Source: Cervus elaphus (Eukaryota > Chordata > Mammalia > Artiodactyla > Cervidae). From it: a DNA stretch of 64,000 nt. A program made the translations under genes and the position numbers. Position 1 is the first letter of the stretch, and every line of letters starts with the position of its first letter. The notes beneath the pieces are model-generated. The model was not told where the DNA came from. It made no database searches and saw only the letters and a program-made list of their open reading frames with translations. The DNA lies in the NCBI RefSeq assembly GCF_910594005.1, contig NC_057835.1, positions 43,982,001 through 44,046,000 on the forward strand. The letters are read 5' to 3'. This document shows positions 1 through 11,704 of this stretch, in pieces.

Positions 1-689
1 TTTTCCGCCTGTTTTCTTTACACACTTGAGTTTGTAATTCTTGGTCTATGTACTCAAACTTTTCCTCCTTTTACTTCTTCTTATCATTTTTAGAAAAAAA
101 ATTTTTTTTTAAACATTTTATTCTCTCCTACTGCTAACTATTGCTTTCATGGTCTCTGCCATATTGTATCATTCAGTAATATAATTTTACTTTAACAGCA
201 TCACAACAAAAGGTCAGAAAGTTATGTGAATTTTGCAATCACTATATTTATTTTTAAAAATATTTTTAATGTTTCTTAGCAAAACAGCATTGAATTGCAC
301 TGCAAAATAACACTTTAATGATATTTTTGTCATGAATTTGTAGCAAGATACCCTACTTTCTTCCCTTTGGTTCAGTATCAGTTCAAACCTATTCAACTGA
401 ACATTTGTGATTATAAATTTTAAAAAAAAGTAGTAAGGCTGTAAGAAGAAAGAAATAAATTATACATGAGTTGGAATAATTAGATTTTATGAAAGAAGAC
501 TGAAAGTGCCAGACAATTTGATATGAATAAAGTTAATACATCAAATAATCCATCACCATTATTAATCAATCAAAATATAGAAAGTGAAAACAAGTGACTT
601 TTCTCCCTCTTAGATTGAAGTAGCAGTGCCTTTCATTTCTTGTACTATCTCAAGTGCATATTAAATACCTTCTTTCCTATCACATATTC
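1..689. other. AT-rich sequence, no gene recognised
   Basis: No coding frame with recognisable protein similarity, no RNA gene and no clear repeat family is seen. Homopolymer A and T runs around 91-125 are the only notable structure. Confidence 0.6.
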
Positions 690-882
690 TCTGGTAACAA
701 GACTCCATGATGGGCCTTAATAATTTCTGCCTCCTAGTGTTCATAAACTTGGCAGTAGCTCCCACAGGGAAACGGACTGATGTGTATGATGAAAAGGACC
801 TGCTGAAGTGGTGGTGTGTGACTTTTGAGGCTGTCTTAAAATGATGTTGCTACTTACACATTGCTCTTTGGAAGTAGTCAGA
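690..882 (+). mobile_element. MLT1-like ancient LTR, left part
   Basis: The words 'ggtgtgtgacttttgaggctg' (about 813-833) and the text around them resemble the 5' half of mammalian MLT1-type (ERVL-MaLR) LTRs as I remember them. The matching 3' half resumes at 1624, after a younger LTR. Family assignment is from memory. An unrelated ancient repeat is possible. Confidence 0.5.
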
Positions 883-1623
883 TGTCAGACTTCAAAAAGT
901 CCCCTGGAGTTGATCTTGGATGGCTTTGGCCTGCAGCAGCTTGAAGCAGGGCTTTGGTTCCTCTGACAGAGATTGAGGTCAGGTTGTGGTTATGAGAACA
1001 ACGAATCCCATCCACTAGACCAGTGATCAGTGAAAAGTCCCTGGTCCTTTGTCTTTGCTCAAAAAGAATTTCCACAAAGGCAGAAAGTACTGAAACTAGT
1101 AAAGTATTTATTAGGAGAGAAAAAAAGTACAGTCCATGGAGGGAGACACACAGGCAATCTCAGAGGGAGAGCTGCTGAGTTGCAAATATAATTTGAATTA
1201 CTTTTATGGGACATTTCTTCCAGGTTTCCTTTGTCCAATCATTTTTATTTTCCTGATTCAGAGGTCATATTTGGTATATTGCAGTCTCCTCCCATGTGTG
1301 TGCATGCATCTCTTAGCCAAGATGGATTCCACCTAAGAGGCATATGGTAGTACCATCAGATAACATCACTACCATTTGACTGCCAAGGAGCTTTTCTGAG
1401 CATGTGTAGTTGGGGAGGTCTCTTGAGTTCGAAAATGAGAAATATGTGGTCTCTTACCTTCCATCTGAGCAAGGCCCAGCCTCCTCTCTCAATTGTCCTG
1501 CTATTGATATTTTGAAGTTTCTATTCACAAAGAATACATTTCCAATTGCTTTCCCCTGAGGGGTACTGTCTAGCTTCTGCCTCAGACTGTCCTACTTGGA
1601 AAAACTGAGTTCTTCTGCTGACA
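883..1623 (-). mobile_element. Solo LTR of a ruminant class I-like endogenous retrovirus
   Basis: The 741-bp segment starts TGTCAG and ends CTGACA, a 6-bp inverted terminal repeat of the TG...CA kind. Read on the minus strand it has the order of a retroviral LTR: a long U3, a TATA-like cataaaag near 1205-1215, an AATAAA polyadenylation signal near 1108-1115, then a U5-like tail ending at 883. No gag, pol or env sequence is attached, so it is a solo LTR left by LTR-LTR recombination or a fragment. It interrupts an older MLT1-like LTR. I see no clean target-site duplication, so the exact ends are uncertain. Assignment to class I (ERV1) is from memory of ruminant LTRs. Confidence 0.6.
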
Positions 1624-1790
1624 CCAGTACCAACTTGCTATGTGAGTGAATTACCTTGAAAGCAAATCTTCTAACCACAGTCAAACTTTCAAATAACTAT
1701 GATTCCAGCCAACATCTTGAAATCTCATGAAAATCCCTAAGGCAGAACCACTTCAATTAACTTTTCTCACATATTAATTCAGTCTCTGCT
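1624..1790 (+). mobile_element. MLT1-like ancient LTR, right part
   Basis: The sequence from 'ccagtaccaacttgctatg' through 'aaggcagaaccacttca' matches the order of the 3' half of MLT1-type LTRs (signature word 'gcagaaccac'). It continues the copy begun at 690 across the younger LTR insertion. Confidence 0.55.
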
Positions 1791-3307
1791 GGATTTCTTT
1801 TGAAAGAGTCAATTGTACTTAATATTCATAGCTTTCAGCCAGTTCCAAACAACAGAAAACAGAATCAAAACTGCTAGGGACATTTTCATTAAGATTTATA
1901 TTCAGAGACATAAAGGTTAGAAGCTCTCCATGGTTACCATTAAATTAAAATATTAACAGAAAAGATGACAATGTAAGTATAACAAAAGACAATACAACTG
2001 AAAATAGAGACATGTGACTAGTATGTTGACACACATCATGTCAGGTAATTAAAAGTCCAGAGTTACCAAAACATAGTAATAATAGTACTTAGGCTAGATT
2101 TAGCTTAATTACATATCATCTATTAATGCCACAGAAACAAACATCACTATATGCATTTTTCATCTGTTCTCCCAATTTTTCATGTTTGTTTTAAGATTAA
2201 ATACTTTAATTTGTGTGTAGTAGGCACCTTATTAAATGCAGGCATTAGAAAAAGTCTTTGTGTTAGCCAAACAGAAAACATAATTTGAAGCTAAGAGATA
2301 GGTAGCCATATTGGATTGTTACTATTGTGAAACTGGTGAGATTTTTATGACATTTGTTTTTCCCTGAGGAATTAAATGTGTCAGGATGAGATTGCATGTA
2401 ATGTTTTGTGACAATAGCTTTTTTTAGGTTGTATTGGGCATAATGTCTTATACTTTAGATATGGAAATCTTTCCATCAAAGCATTGTAGAGAAGGATATG
2501 GAAGCAGCATTCCATTCATACAGTTATTTCTGCACAGAATGTATAATTAAAAGAATTCCAAGGAATGCATTTTTATCCTACAAATTCTTACATGCACATA
2601 TTCTGAGAGGTCTGTAATTAAATCAGAGGTTTTGAAAGTAACTAAAATAATGTTAATGAAAACTCTGTCTTTGGACTTGTACCATGTTGATGTCATCTTT
2701 CAACACTTTTTTCACTGTCAGTAATTATGTATTTTTGTGTCTCTGAAAGTAAATCATAGTCCACTGCATATTTTCTTGTTTTTTTTTAAATATTATACAA
2801 TGGAGAACACAGCATAATTTACAATTGCTGATACTGATAATATAATTAAAGAAAATTTGAGAATTGATCATTCTTGCCTAGATTACTTAGAATTGGTGCC
2901 ACAGGACAAATGCCTAGTGTATTTGAAAATATTTGCCATAGTCATACCTGAGTTCTCTACTAAATAGCCAGTATCATACCTGCTTTTATCACCTTGGATG
3001 CCTTAAGGAATTTCTCTAATGGATATTTTAAAATTGTTATCATAAATTTCTAATGTTTTTACAAGATAATTTAGCACATTTCCTACTTGATGGAAACATT
3101 CAAATATTTGTATGAGTAGATACATGTAAACTTTATAGTGATTTACTTTTTTTGTGAGAATGTGAAAAGAGAAGATAAGGAGAGTGGTATCTGCCTCTCA
3201 TTCTAGCATGAAGGCCCATTTGCATCAAATGAAAAAAAGAATTTGGGTGTGCAAAATAATTTGTGAGAATATTGCACTGCTCAGCTAAAGATGTTAGAAA
3301 GTGAATA
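1791..3307. other. Unique AT-rich sequence
   Basis: No gene, RNA or assignable repeat was recognised on either strand. Short open frames here show no recognisable domains. Confidence 0.55.
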
Positions 3308-4385
3308 TCAAGATGATGGTGCAAGAGAATGCTAAGCTCACCTCTCTTAACACATCAAAAAAGCATGGAGCAATTCTTGCTGAAAACAATCTTAAGTCTG
3401 GCAGAACAATTTTATAACCAAGACTGTAAAGAGAGATGCACACAGAATTTGGTAGGAAGGGAGAAAAAGTTATCTGGTAGGAACCCACAACCTTTATAGG
3501 GGTATCCAGAAGAGGAGAGGCATATGATGGGATCTAAGGTCTTCCCTGGGGAGCAAAAGGTTTGAGCTATATATTAGGCACCTTTGTCCTTGGAATCGGA
3601 CACCAGGGAGACAGGTCCTCTTAGCTGGTTTGAAACTAGGTGGAGTTTACCAAAGGGTTATATGAAACCAAGATTCTGTTCTTGAAGAGTGTGCATATAG
3701 TCTTGCTTTTCTTGATCACAGCACAGAGGCAGCAGGCTGAAAACTGCCTGGTGCTGTGGTTGGCTTGCTCATCCACCCGTTTGTCTCCCAACCTCCTGCC
3801 CCAGCCCCTCTTGTTGCTCCTCACTAAGGTGGGGGCTGCTGTTGCCACTTAGGTATTATTGGGCCCCAACCCTGCCTCTACCAGGACAGAGACAGCCATT
3901 GACAGCAAGCATGCCCCTACTCACATTTAGGAGAAGTGAAACTAGTTTCGGGGAAGGTATTGTCATTGCATATGGAAACAAAAATAGCTCAGTTGTGTGG
4001 TATCAATTCCTCCAGTGCCTACCCAGGCTTTACCAAGGAGCTCACATCAGGAAAAAGTGCAGCCAGCACAGAACCGTAGGCCCAAGGCCTCACATGTTGG
4101 CTATGACCCCAGCCAAAGTGGAGACTACCAAGACACTTGGGAGAAACCCAGCTCCATCAGGGATCGTTACCATAGGGCAGTTATGATCACTGAGCATAGG
4201 CGAAGCCCAGGCTTGCACATAAATTTAGCTCTAGCCCCTCCAATGTCAGCCCGACTTCTGAATAAAGGTGGTGTCCGTCAGCATTCCCTGGAAGATGTGG
4301 CCCGTGCTCACTTCAGATCCAACTCTTCTATTCATTCTGCGGCAGTCACAGAATGAATATGGACTTATTCACACAAGGGCACACT

Positions 4386-4912
4386 TTTAAGATCAGGATA
4401 GGTCTCACCTAATTTTCTAGAGACAGAGAAAGTTAAACAAAAGGAGAAGACAGAGGAATTATATTTCACAAACCAAGAAATAACCTGAAAAGAATCTTGA
4501 TAAAACAGAGGTAAATAATTTACTTGATAAAGAGTTCAAAGTAGTAGTAATAAAAAGGCTAACTGAACAGGAGAAAATAATGAACAAATAGAATGAGAAT
4601 TTCAACAAAGGACTAGAAGATATTAAGAAAAAACAAAACAAAACAGAGCTGAAGAATATAATTGAAACGAAAAATACACTAGAAAGAATTAACAATAGAC
4701 TAGGTGGTACAGAACAATAAGTGATTGGAAAGATAATATAATGGAAATCACTTAATCAGAAAAGCACAAAGAATAACAATTCTTTTAAAAAATGAGGATA
4801 GTTTAAACTGGGAAGACATCAAGCATCCTAATATTTGCATTACAGTGTCCGAGAAGAATAGAGATAAGGATATAAAATATATTTGATAAAATTATGGCTT
4901 AAACCTCACCTT
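4386..4912 (+). pseudogene. L1 ORF1 remnant
   Basis: The AAA/GAA-rich text resembles the coiled-coil and following regions of old L1 ORF1 (RNA-binding chaperone of the L1 particle), for example the stretch around 4655-4760 and the 'gggaagacatcaagcatcc' segment near 4811. No reading frame of useful length survives. The downstream part of ORF1 and the whole ORF2 endonuclease are missing; the sequence jumps into reverse-transcriptase text at about 4921. Confidence 0.55.
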
Positions 4913-4920
4913 AAAATGGA

Positions 4921-5866
4921 AACAAAATCCAACAACATATAAAGAATACCATACAGCAAGAGCAAATTGGGCTTATTTCAGGGACTCAAGGATGATACGA
5001 TAGTCACAAATCAATCATATTAAGTGATTTTGCATTAACAAAAGGAAGAATAAAAATAATATGTTTATTTCCATAGATTCAGAAAAAGTATTTGACAGAA
5101 TTCAACATCTATTCATGACAAAACTTTCATCAAAGTTGGGAAAGAAGGAACATATTTCAACATAATAAAGGCTATTTATGACAGTTTCACAGCTAAAATA
5201 ATACCTAATGATGAAAAGCTGAAAGCTTTTCCTCTAAAATCAAGAACATTTAATATAGTATTAGAAGTCCTAACAACAGCAATTAGATAAGAAAAAAATA
5301 AAAGCCATCCAAATTGGAAGGTAAAAATAAAACTATTGGTATTTGCAAATAACATGATTCTCCATGAAGAAAACTCTAGTCTCCACCAAAAATTATTAGA
5401 ACTAACAAATGAATTCAGCAAATTACAAGGTACATGATTACTACACAGAGACATGTTACTTTTCTATACACTAACAATGAACTGCCAGAAAGAGAAAAGG
5501 AAAAAAACTTAATAAAATTGGATCAAAAAGGATAAAATACAAAGGAATAAATTTAACCAAGGAGGGGAAATACTCTGAAAACTATGACATACTAATGAAG
5601 GAAATTGAAAATGATGCCAAGAAATCAAAAGATACCCTTTGTTCTTGGACTGAACATATTAATATTGTTAAAATAGTCATGCTATCCAAAGCAATCTATA
5701 GATTCAATGCAATCCCTATTAAAATACTCATGATGTTTTTCATAGAACTAGAATAATCTCTCCTAAAATTCGTATGGAACCACAAAAGTCTTTGAACTGA
5801 CAAGACAATCTTGAGAAAAAGAACAAAATTGGAAGTATCATACTCCCTAACTTCATATTAAACTAC
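4921..5866 (+). pseudogene. L1 ORF2 reverse-transcriptase remnant with mutated active site
   Basis: This is the reverse-transcriptase palm of L1 ORF2, which copies L1 RNA at the nicked target. The catalytic FADD box can be read as F-A-N-N at 5342-5353: both metal-binding aspartates have become asparagine. Several stops and frameshifts also break the frame. The text continues after the nested block at about 6758. Confidence 0.7.
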
Positions 5867-6757
5867 AAAACTAGATTTTACTGGAGCCCATTATACAGAG
5901 TGAAGTAAGCCAGAAAGATAAAGAACATTACAGCATACTAACACATATATATGGAATTTAGAAAGATGGTAACGATAACCCTATATGCAAAACAGAAAAA
6001 GAGACACAGAAATACAGAACAGACTTTTGAACTCTGTGGGAGAAGGTGAGGGTGGGATTTTCAAAAGAACAGCATGTATATTATCTATGGTGAAACAAAT
6101 CACCAGCCCAGGTGGGATGCATGAGACAAGTGCTCCGGCCTGGTGCACTGGGAAGACCCAGAGGAATCGGGTGGAGAGGGAGGTGGGAGGGGGGATCGGG
6201 ATGGGGAATACGTGTAACTCTATGGCTGATTCATATCAGTGTATGACAAAACCCACTGAAATGTTGTGAAGTAATTAGCCTCCAACTAATAATAAATAAA
6301 TAAATAAATAAATAAAAATTTAAAAAAACTAGATTTTACATATAAATAGTATCATATGATATTTGTCTTTCCTGGTATAGCTTAATTCACTTAGTATGAT
6401 AATTTTTAGGTTTCTTTCATGTTTGCTGAGAATGGTAAATGAACTTATATAGACATGGATCTACAGACACAGGAAACAATCTTATGGGTTACCAAAAAAA
6501 GGAGAGTAGGGGAGTGATAAATTAGAAGCCTGGGATTAATATATATACATTACTACATATAATATAGGTAACCAACAATTACCTACTGTGTAGCAAAGGG
6601 AACTGTACTCAATATTTTGTAATAACCTATAAGATAAAATTTGAAAAAAGATATGTGTGTATGTATAACTGAATCACTTTTCTATACACCTGAAAATAAC
6701 AGAACATTGTAAATAAACTTTACTTCAATAAAACAAAACAAAATCAAAAGTAAAAAA
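5867..6757 (+). mobile_element. L1MA-like 3' end with inverted 5' segment, carrying a younger L1
   Basis: About 6437-6757 is the sense 3' UTR of an older L1 (words 'gtagcaaagggaactgtact' and 'cattgtaaataaacttta'). Immediately upstream, about 5871-5881 plus 6329-6436 is the preceding L1 segment in reverse complement, joined close to the point where the sense part begins. This is the signature of twin priming. The element sits inside the ORF2 remnant of the ancient L1, which resumes at about 6758, and was itself hit by the L1 at 5882-6324. Confidence 0.6.
5882..6324 (+). mobile_element. Ruminant L1, 5'-truncated 3' end, with target-site duplication
   Basis: The 443-bp insertion holds the last codons of ORF2 and the full 3' UTR of a ruminant L1 subfamily, ending in a TAAA-rich tail. 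The same 3' UTR recurs on the minus strand at 24480, 31984 and 55593. It is flanked by a perfect 14-bp duplication, aaaactagatttta, at 5867-5880 and 6325-6338. The 94-codon open frame inside it is 3' UTR sequence, not a gene. Confidence 0.88.
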
Positions 6758-6847
6758 AAATACACAAAGCTACAGTAATCAAAACAGTGTTGTACTGACA
6801 CAAAAATAGACATATAGATTAACACAATAGAATAAAGGGGCCAGAAA

Positions 6848-6866
6848 ACACACACACACACACACC
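6848..6866 (+). repeat. (CA)n microsatellite
   Basis: An uninterrupted run of about nine CA dinucleotides within L1 ORF2 remnant sequence. Confidence 0.9.
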
Positions 6867-7253
6867 TATGATCAATTAATCTACAAAAACAGAGGCAAGA
6901 ATATACAGCAAAGAAAAGACAGTCTCTTCCATAAAGGGTTCTGGGAAAACTGGACAGTTATTACATGTGAAAAAAAAATGAGATTAGGACACTTTCTCAC
7001 ACAATATAAACAAATTCAAAATGTATTAAAGACTTTCATGTAAGAACTGAGATTGCAAATCTCCTAGAGGAAAACAAGCAGAACATTCTTTGACATGTAG
7101 CAATATTTTGATTTGTCTCCTAAGACAAAGAAAATAAAAACTAATTAAACTTCAAATCTTTTGCAAAGCAAGGGGAACCATTGACAAAATGAAAAGATGA
7201 CTAATGGAATAAGGGAAAATATTTCTAAATGATAAAGTCTATGAGGGGTTAAT

Positions 7254-7480
7254 GGGCTTCCCTGTTGGCTCAGACAATAAAGAATTCACCTGCCGTGTGA
7301 AGTCTTGGGTTCGATCCCTGGGTTGGGAAGATCCCCTGGACGAAGGCATGACAACCCACTTCAATATTCTTGCCTGAGGAATCCCCATGGACAGAGAAGC
7401 CTGGTGGGCTTCAGTCCACGAGGTCACAAAGAGTTGGACACGACTGAGTGACTAAACTCAGCACAGCATGGAGGGGGAGG
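7254..7480 (+). mobile_element. Bov-tA-type SINE
   Basis: The tRNA-derived head ('ggcttccctgttggctcag', B-box-like 'ggttcgatccctgg') is followed by the BovA tail ('gttggacacgactgagtgac'). A 9-bp duplication, ggggttaat, flanks it at 7245-7253 and 7481-7489. It interrupts the ancient L1. Confidence 0.9.
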
Positions 7481-7743
7481 GGGGTTAATATCCAAAATAT
7501 GTAAACAGCTCATACAGCTAAATATCAAAAAACAGAAACAAAATTTTAAATGGACAGAAGATCTGTGTAGACATTTTTCAAAATTAACATGCTGATGGTT
7601 AACAGGCACATGGACATAACCCTCAACATCACTAATTTTTAGGGAAATGTAAATCAAAAAAGCAATAATATACCACTTCACAACCAAGTCTACAAATGAC
7701 AGATGTTACCAAGGATGTGGAGAAAAGGGAGTACTTGCACACT

Positions 7744-7822
7744 ATTGCTGTTTAGTAGCTATCATGTCTGACCCTTTGTGACCCCATGGACTGTAGCCCG
7801 CCAGGCTCCTCTGTCCATGGAA
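7744..7822 (-). mobile_element. BovA SINE fragment
   Basis: A short antisense BovA monomer piece ('tgaccccatggactgtagcc', 'ctctgtccatgg') lies between two continuous parts of the ancient L1 ORF2. Confidence 0.8.
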
Positions 7823-7994
7823 CTGGTGGGAGTATAAATTGATGCAACCACTATGGGAAACATTATGGAAATTCTTCAGAAAACTAAAAATAAAACTACT
7901 ACATGATCCAGCAATTGCACCCCTAGGTATATATCCAGAAAAAAAAAAAAATGAAAACACTTATTTGAAAAGCTATATGCAGCTCAATGTTCAT

Positions 7995-8362
7995 TGTTGC
8001 CATTGTTCAGTCACTAAGTCACATTCAGCTTTTTTCAACTCTGTGCACTGTAGCATGCCAGGCTCTTCTGTCCTCCACTATCTGCTGGAGTTGGTTCAAA
8101 TTCATGCCCGTTGAGTCAGTGATGCTATCTAACCATCTCATCCTCTGCCATGCCATCTGCCTTTGTCTTCAATCTTCCCCATAATCAGTCTTTTCTAGTG
8201 AGTCAGTTCTTCACTTGAGGTGGCCAAGTATGGAGATTTAGTTTCAACAACAGTCCTTCCAATGAATATTCAATGTTGATTTCCCTTAAGATTGATGGGT
8301 TTGATTTCTTTGCAATCCAAAGGACTCTTAAGAGTCTTCTCCAGCACCACAATATGAAAGCA
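7995..8362 (-). mobile_element. BovB LINE 3' end
   Basis: Antisense BovB 3'-terminal sequence (words 'aaccatctcatcctctg', 'gtccttccaatgaatattca', 'ggactcttaagagtcttctc'). An 11-bp duplication, tcaatgttcat, flanks it at 7984-7994 and 8363-8373, so it is a separate 5'-truncated insertion into the ancient L1. Confidence 0.88.
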
Positions 8363-8645
8363 TCAATGTTCATAGCAGCACTATTTATAATAGCCAAGAT
8401 ACTGAAGCAACCCAAGTGCCTATCAACAGGTGAATGGAGAAGAACAGATGTGAATGGATAAGGAATGGGATATTACTCAGCCATGCCATTTTCAGGAATG
8501 TGCATGGACCTAGAGAATGTCATGCTTACAAAAAGTTGAACAGAGAAAAACAAATATATGATTTCACTCTTATGTGGAATCTAAAAAATAAAACAGTCAA
8601 ATATATATAAGTAAAACAGAGACAGACTCACAGATGGAGAAAACC

Positions 8646-8830
8646 AACACTTTGTGACCCCAAGGACTGTAGCCTTCGAGGCACTTCTGTCCATGGGGAT
8701 TCTCCAAGCAAGTATACTGGAGTGGGTTGCCATGCCCTCCTGCAGGGGATCTTCCCAATCCAGGGATACAAACTCATGTCTCCGGCATTGCATGCAGAGT
8801 CTTTACCATCTGAGCCATGAGGGAAACCCC
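8646..8830 (-). mobile_element. Bov-tA-type SINE
   Basis: Antisense BovA tail, then an antisense tRNA-like head ending 'gagccatgagggaaacccc'. L1 3' UTR sequence continues on both sides. Confidence 0.82.
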
Positions 8831-8990
8831 AGAAGAATATGAGTAAACCAGAAACAGATAGAGAAAACAAACTAGTAGTTGCCAATTGGGAGAAAGGGGC
8901 AGAGGTAAGATAGAGGTGTAAGAGTAAGAGATGAAAACTATTAAGTGTAAATAGATAAATATTATAATAAGGATATATTGTATAACACAT

Positions 8991-11104
8991 TTCAATTCAG
9001 TTCAGTAGCTCGGTCATGTCTGACTCTTTGCAACCCCATGAACTGCAGCACGCCAGGCTTCCCTGTCCATCACCAACTCCTGGAGCCTACCCAAACTCAT
9101 ATCCACTGAGTCGGTGATACCATCCAATCATCTCATCCTCTATTGTCCCCTTCTCCTCCTGCCTTCAATTTTTCCCAGCATCAGGGTCTTTTCAAATGAG
9201 TCAGTTGTTCACATCAGATGGCCAAAGTATTGGAGTTTCAGTTTCAACATCAGTTCTTGTAATGAACACCCAGGACTGATCTCCTTTAAGATGGACTGGT
9301 TGGATCTCCTTGCATTCCAAAGGACTCTCAAGAGGCTACTCCAACAGCACAGTTCAAAAGCATCAATTCTTTGGCACTAAGCTTACTTTATAGTCCAACT
9401 CTCACATCCATACATGACTACTGGAAAAACTGTAGCCTTGACTAGATAGACCATTGTTGGCAATGTAATGTCTCTGCTTTTTAATATGCTGGCTAGGTTG
9501 GTCATAACTTTTCTTCCAAAGAGTAAGCGTCTTTTAATTTCATGGCTGCAATCACAATCTGCAGTGATTTTGGAGCCCAAAAAAACAAAATCAGCCACTG
9601 TTTCCCCATCTATTTGCCATGAAGTGATGGGCCCGGATGCCATGATCTTAGTTTTCTGAATGTTGAGTTTTAAGCCTACTTTTTCACTCTCCTCTTTCGC
9701 TTTCATCAAGAGGCTCTTTAGTTCTTCTTTACTTTCTGCCATAATGGTGGTGTCATCTGCATATCTGAGGTTATTGATATTTATCCTGGAAATCTTGATT
9801 CCAGCTTGTGCTTCAATCAGCCCAGCATTTCTCATGATGTACTCTGCATATAAGTTAAATAAGCAGGGTGACAATATACAGCCTTGACGTACTCCTTTTC
9901 CTATTTGGAACCAGTCTGTTGTTCCACGTCCAGTTCTAACTGTTGCTTCCTGACCTGAATACAGATTTCTCAAGAGGCAGGTCAGGTGGTCTGGTATTCC
10001 CATCTCTTTCAGAATTTTCCACAGTTTGTTGTGATCCACACAGTCAAGGGCTTTGACATGGGCAATAAAGCAGAAGTAAATGTTTTTCTGGAATTCTCTT
10101 GCTTTTCAATAATCCAACAGGTGTTGGCAATTTGATCTCTGGTTCCCCTGCCTTTTCTAAATCCAGCTTGAACATCTGGAATTTCACGGTTCACGTATTG
10201 CTGAAGCCTGGCTTGGAGAATTTTGAGCATTACTTTACTAGCGTGTGAGATGATTGCAATTGTGCAGTAGTTTGAGCATTCTTTGGCATTGCCTTTCTTT
10301 GGGATTGGAATGAAAACCGACCTTTTCCTGTCCTGTGGCCACTGCTGAGTTTTCCATATTTGCTGGCATATTGAGTGCAGCACTTTCACAGCATCATCTT
10401 TTAGGATTTGAAATAGCTCAACTGGAATTCCATCACCTCCACTAGCTTTGTTCATAGTGATGCTTTCTAAGGGCCACTGGACTTCACATTCCAGGATGTC
10501 TGGCTGTAGGTGAATGATCACACCATTGTGATTATCTGGGTCAGGAGGATCTTTTTTGTGTAGTTCTTCTGTATATTCTTGCCACCTCTTCTTAATATCT
10601 TCTCCTTCTGTTAGGTCCATACCATTTCTGTCCTTTATTGAGCCCATTTTTGCATGAAATGTTCCCTTGGTATCTCTGATTTTCTTGAAGAGATCTCTAG
10701 TCTTTCCCATTCTGCTGTTTTCCTCTACTTCTTTTCATTGATTGCTGAGGAAGGCTTTCTTATTTCTCTTTGCTATTCTTTGGAACTCTGCATTCAAATG
10801 GGTATATCTTTCCTTTTCTCCTTTGCTTTTCACTTCTCATCTTTTCACAGCTATTTGTAAGGCCTTCTCAGACAGCCATTCTGCTTTTTTCCATTTCTTT
10901 TTCTTGGGAATGGTCTTGATTCCTGTCTCCTGTACAATGTCACGAACCTCTGTCCATAGTTCATCAGGCACTCTGTCTATCAGATCTAGGACCTTAAATC
11001 TATTTCTCACTTCCACTATATAATCATAAAGGATTTGATTTAGGACATACCTGAATGGTTTAGTGGTTTTCCCACTTTCTTCAATTTCAGTCTGAATTTA
11101 TCTT
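8991..11104 (-). mobile_element. BovB LINE, 2.1 kb, 5'-truncated
   Basis: Antisense BovB runs from its 3' terminus (ttcaattcagttcag at 8991) up through the 3' UTR, reverse transcriptase and linker, and ends at the C-terminal side of the endonuclease at about 11104. BovB is an RTE-clade LINE. Its ORF2 encodes an AP-type endonuclease and a reverse transcriptase that nick and copy into genomic DNA. This copy lacks the 5' third. The 3' end abuts the truncated 3' UTR of the ancient L1. I see no convincing target-site duplication. Confidence 0.9.
9383..10710 (-). pseudogene. BovB reverse-transcriptase pseudogene, split by a frameshift
   Basis: Two overlapping minus-strand frames cover the RT: 10710-10009 (233 codons) and 10039-9383 (218 codons). 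The first carries the linker and fingers with SVFIPIPKKG and QAGFRKGRGTRDQ; the second carries RQGCILSPCLFNLY (motif B), YADDTTIMAE (motif C) and GLKLNIQKTK. The frame is lost near 10105, where one base appears missing from an A-run. Motif A reads F-I-A-H-V-K-A-L-D in the continuing frame; where related copies have F-I-D, the catalytic Asp is Ala. It is therefore inactive despite an intact YADD box. Confidence 0.85.
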
Positions 11105-11117
11105 GTAGCAACACTTT

Positions 11118-11340
11118 TGTTGTTGTTGTGTTATTGTATAGTCACTAGGTCATTTCTAACTCTTTTGTAACCCCATGGACTGCAGCTCACCAGGCTCCTC
11201 TGTCCATGGGATTTCCCAGGCGAGAATACTGGAGTGGGTTGCCATTTCCTTCTCCAGGGAATCTTTCTGACCCAGGCATTGAACCTGTGTCTCCTGCACG
11301 GGCAGGCAGATTCTTTACCAGCTGAGCCACAAGGGAAGCC
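11118..11340 (-). mobile_element. Bov-tA-type SINE
   Basis: Antisense BovA tail from a (TTG)n start, then an antisense tRNA-like head ending 'gccacaagggaagcc'. First of three SINE units in a row. Confidence 0.85.
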
Positions 11341-11458
11341 CGAGAATACTGGAATGGGTAGCGAATCGTTTCTTCTGTGGATCTTCCTGGCCCAGGAATT
11401 GAACCAGGTTCTCCTGAATTGCAGGCAGATTCTTCACCAACTGAGCTATCAGGGAAGC
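11341..11458 (-). mobile_element. Partial Bov-tA SINE unit
   Basis: A second antisense head-and-partial-tail unit ('gagaatactggaatgggtag' to 'gagctatcagggaagc') directly abuts the previous one. It may be the remaining half of an older SINE hit by the first. Confidence 0.75.
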
Positions 11459-11480
11459 AAATACTATAGACCTTTGGTTA

Positions 11481-11704
11481 GTGCTGTTGCTGTTAAATCA
11501 CTTCAGTTGCATCTGACTGTTTGCAACCCCATGGACTATGTAGCCCACCAGGCTCCTCTGTCCATGGAATTCTCCAGGTAAGAATACTGGAGTGGATTGC
11601 TATGCCCTTTTCCAGGAGATCCTTCTAACTCAGAGATCGAACTGCGTCTCCTGTAGCTCCTGCACCACAGGCAATTTATTTACCACTGAGCCACTGGGGA
11701 AGCC
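11481..11704 (-). mobile_element. Bov-tA-type SINE
   Basis: A third antisense SINE, from 'gtgctgttgctgttaaatc' to 'gagccactggggaagcccc'. Confidence 0.85.

Larger units (their letters stand above)
3308..8990 (+). mobile_element. Ancient near-complete L1 LINE, broken by nested insertions
   Basis: A single sense-oriented L1M-type element can be followed in order: GC-richer 5' UTR (about 3308-4385), ORF1 remnant (about 4386-4912), an internal deletion, ORF2 reverse-transcriptase and C-terminal remnants (4921-8600), and 3' UTR to about 8990, where a BovB begins. It is interrupted by an L1 pair at 5867-6757, a SINE at 7254-7480, a BovA piece at 7744-7822, a BovB at 7995-8362 and a SINE at 8646-8830. 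After each interruption the L1 text resumes where it left off, which is the main evidence. Stops and frameshifts are everywhere, so it is dead. Subfamily naming is from memory. Confidence 0.75.

Noticed and set aside
3842..4356. Two overlapping plus-strand frames of 114 and 119 codons
   Set aside because: They lie in the GC-richer 5' UTR of an ancient L1. No domain is seen and no splice or promoter context fits a gene.
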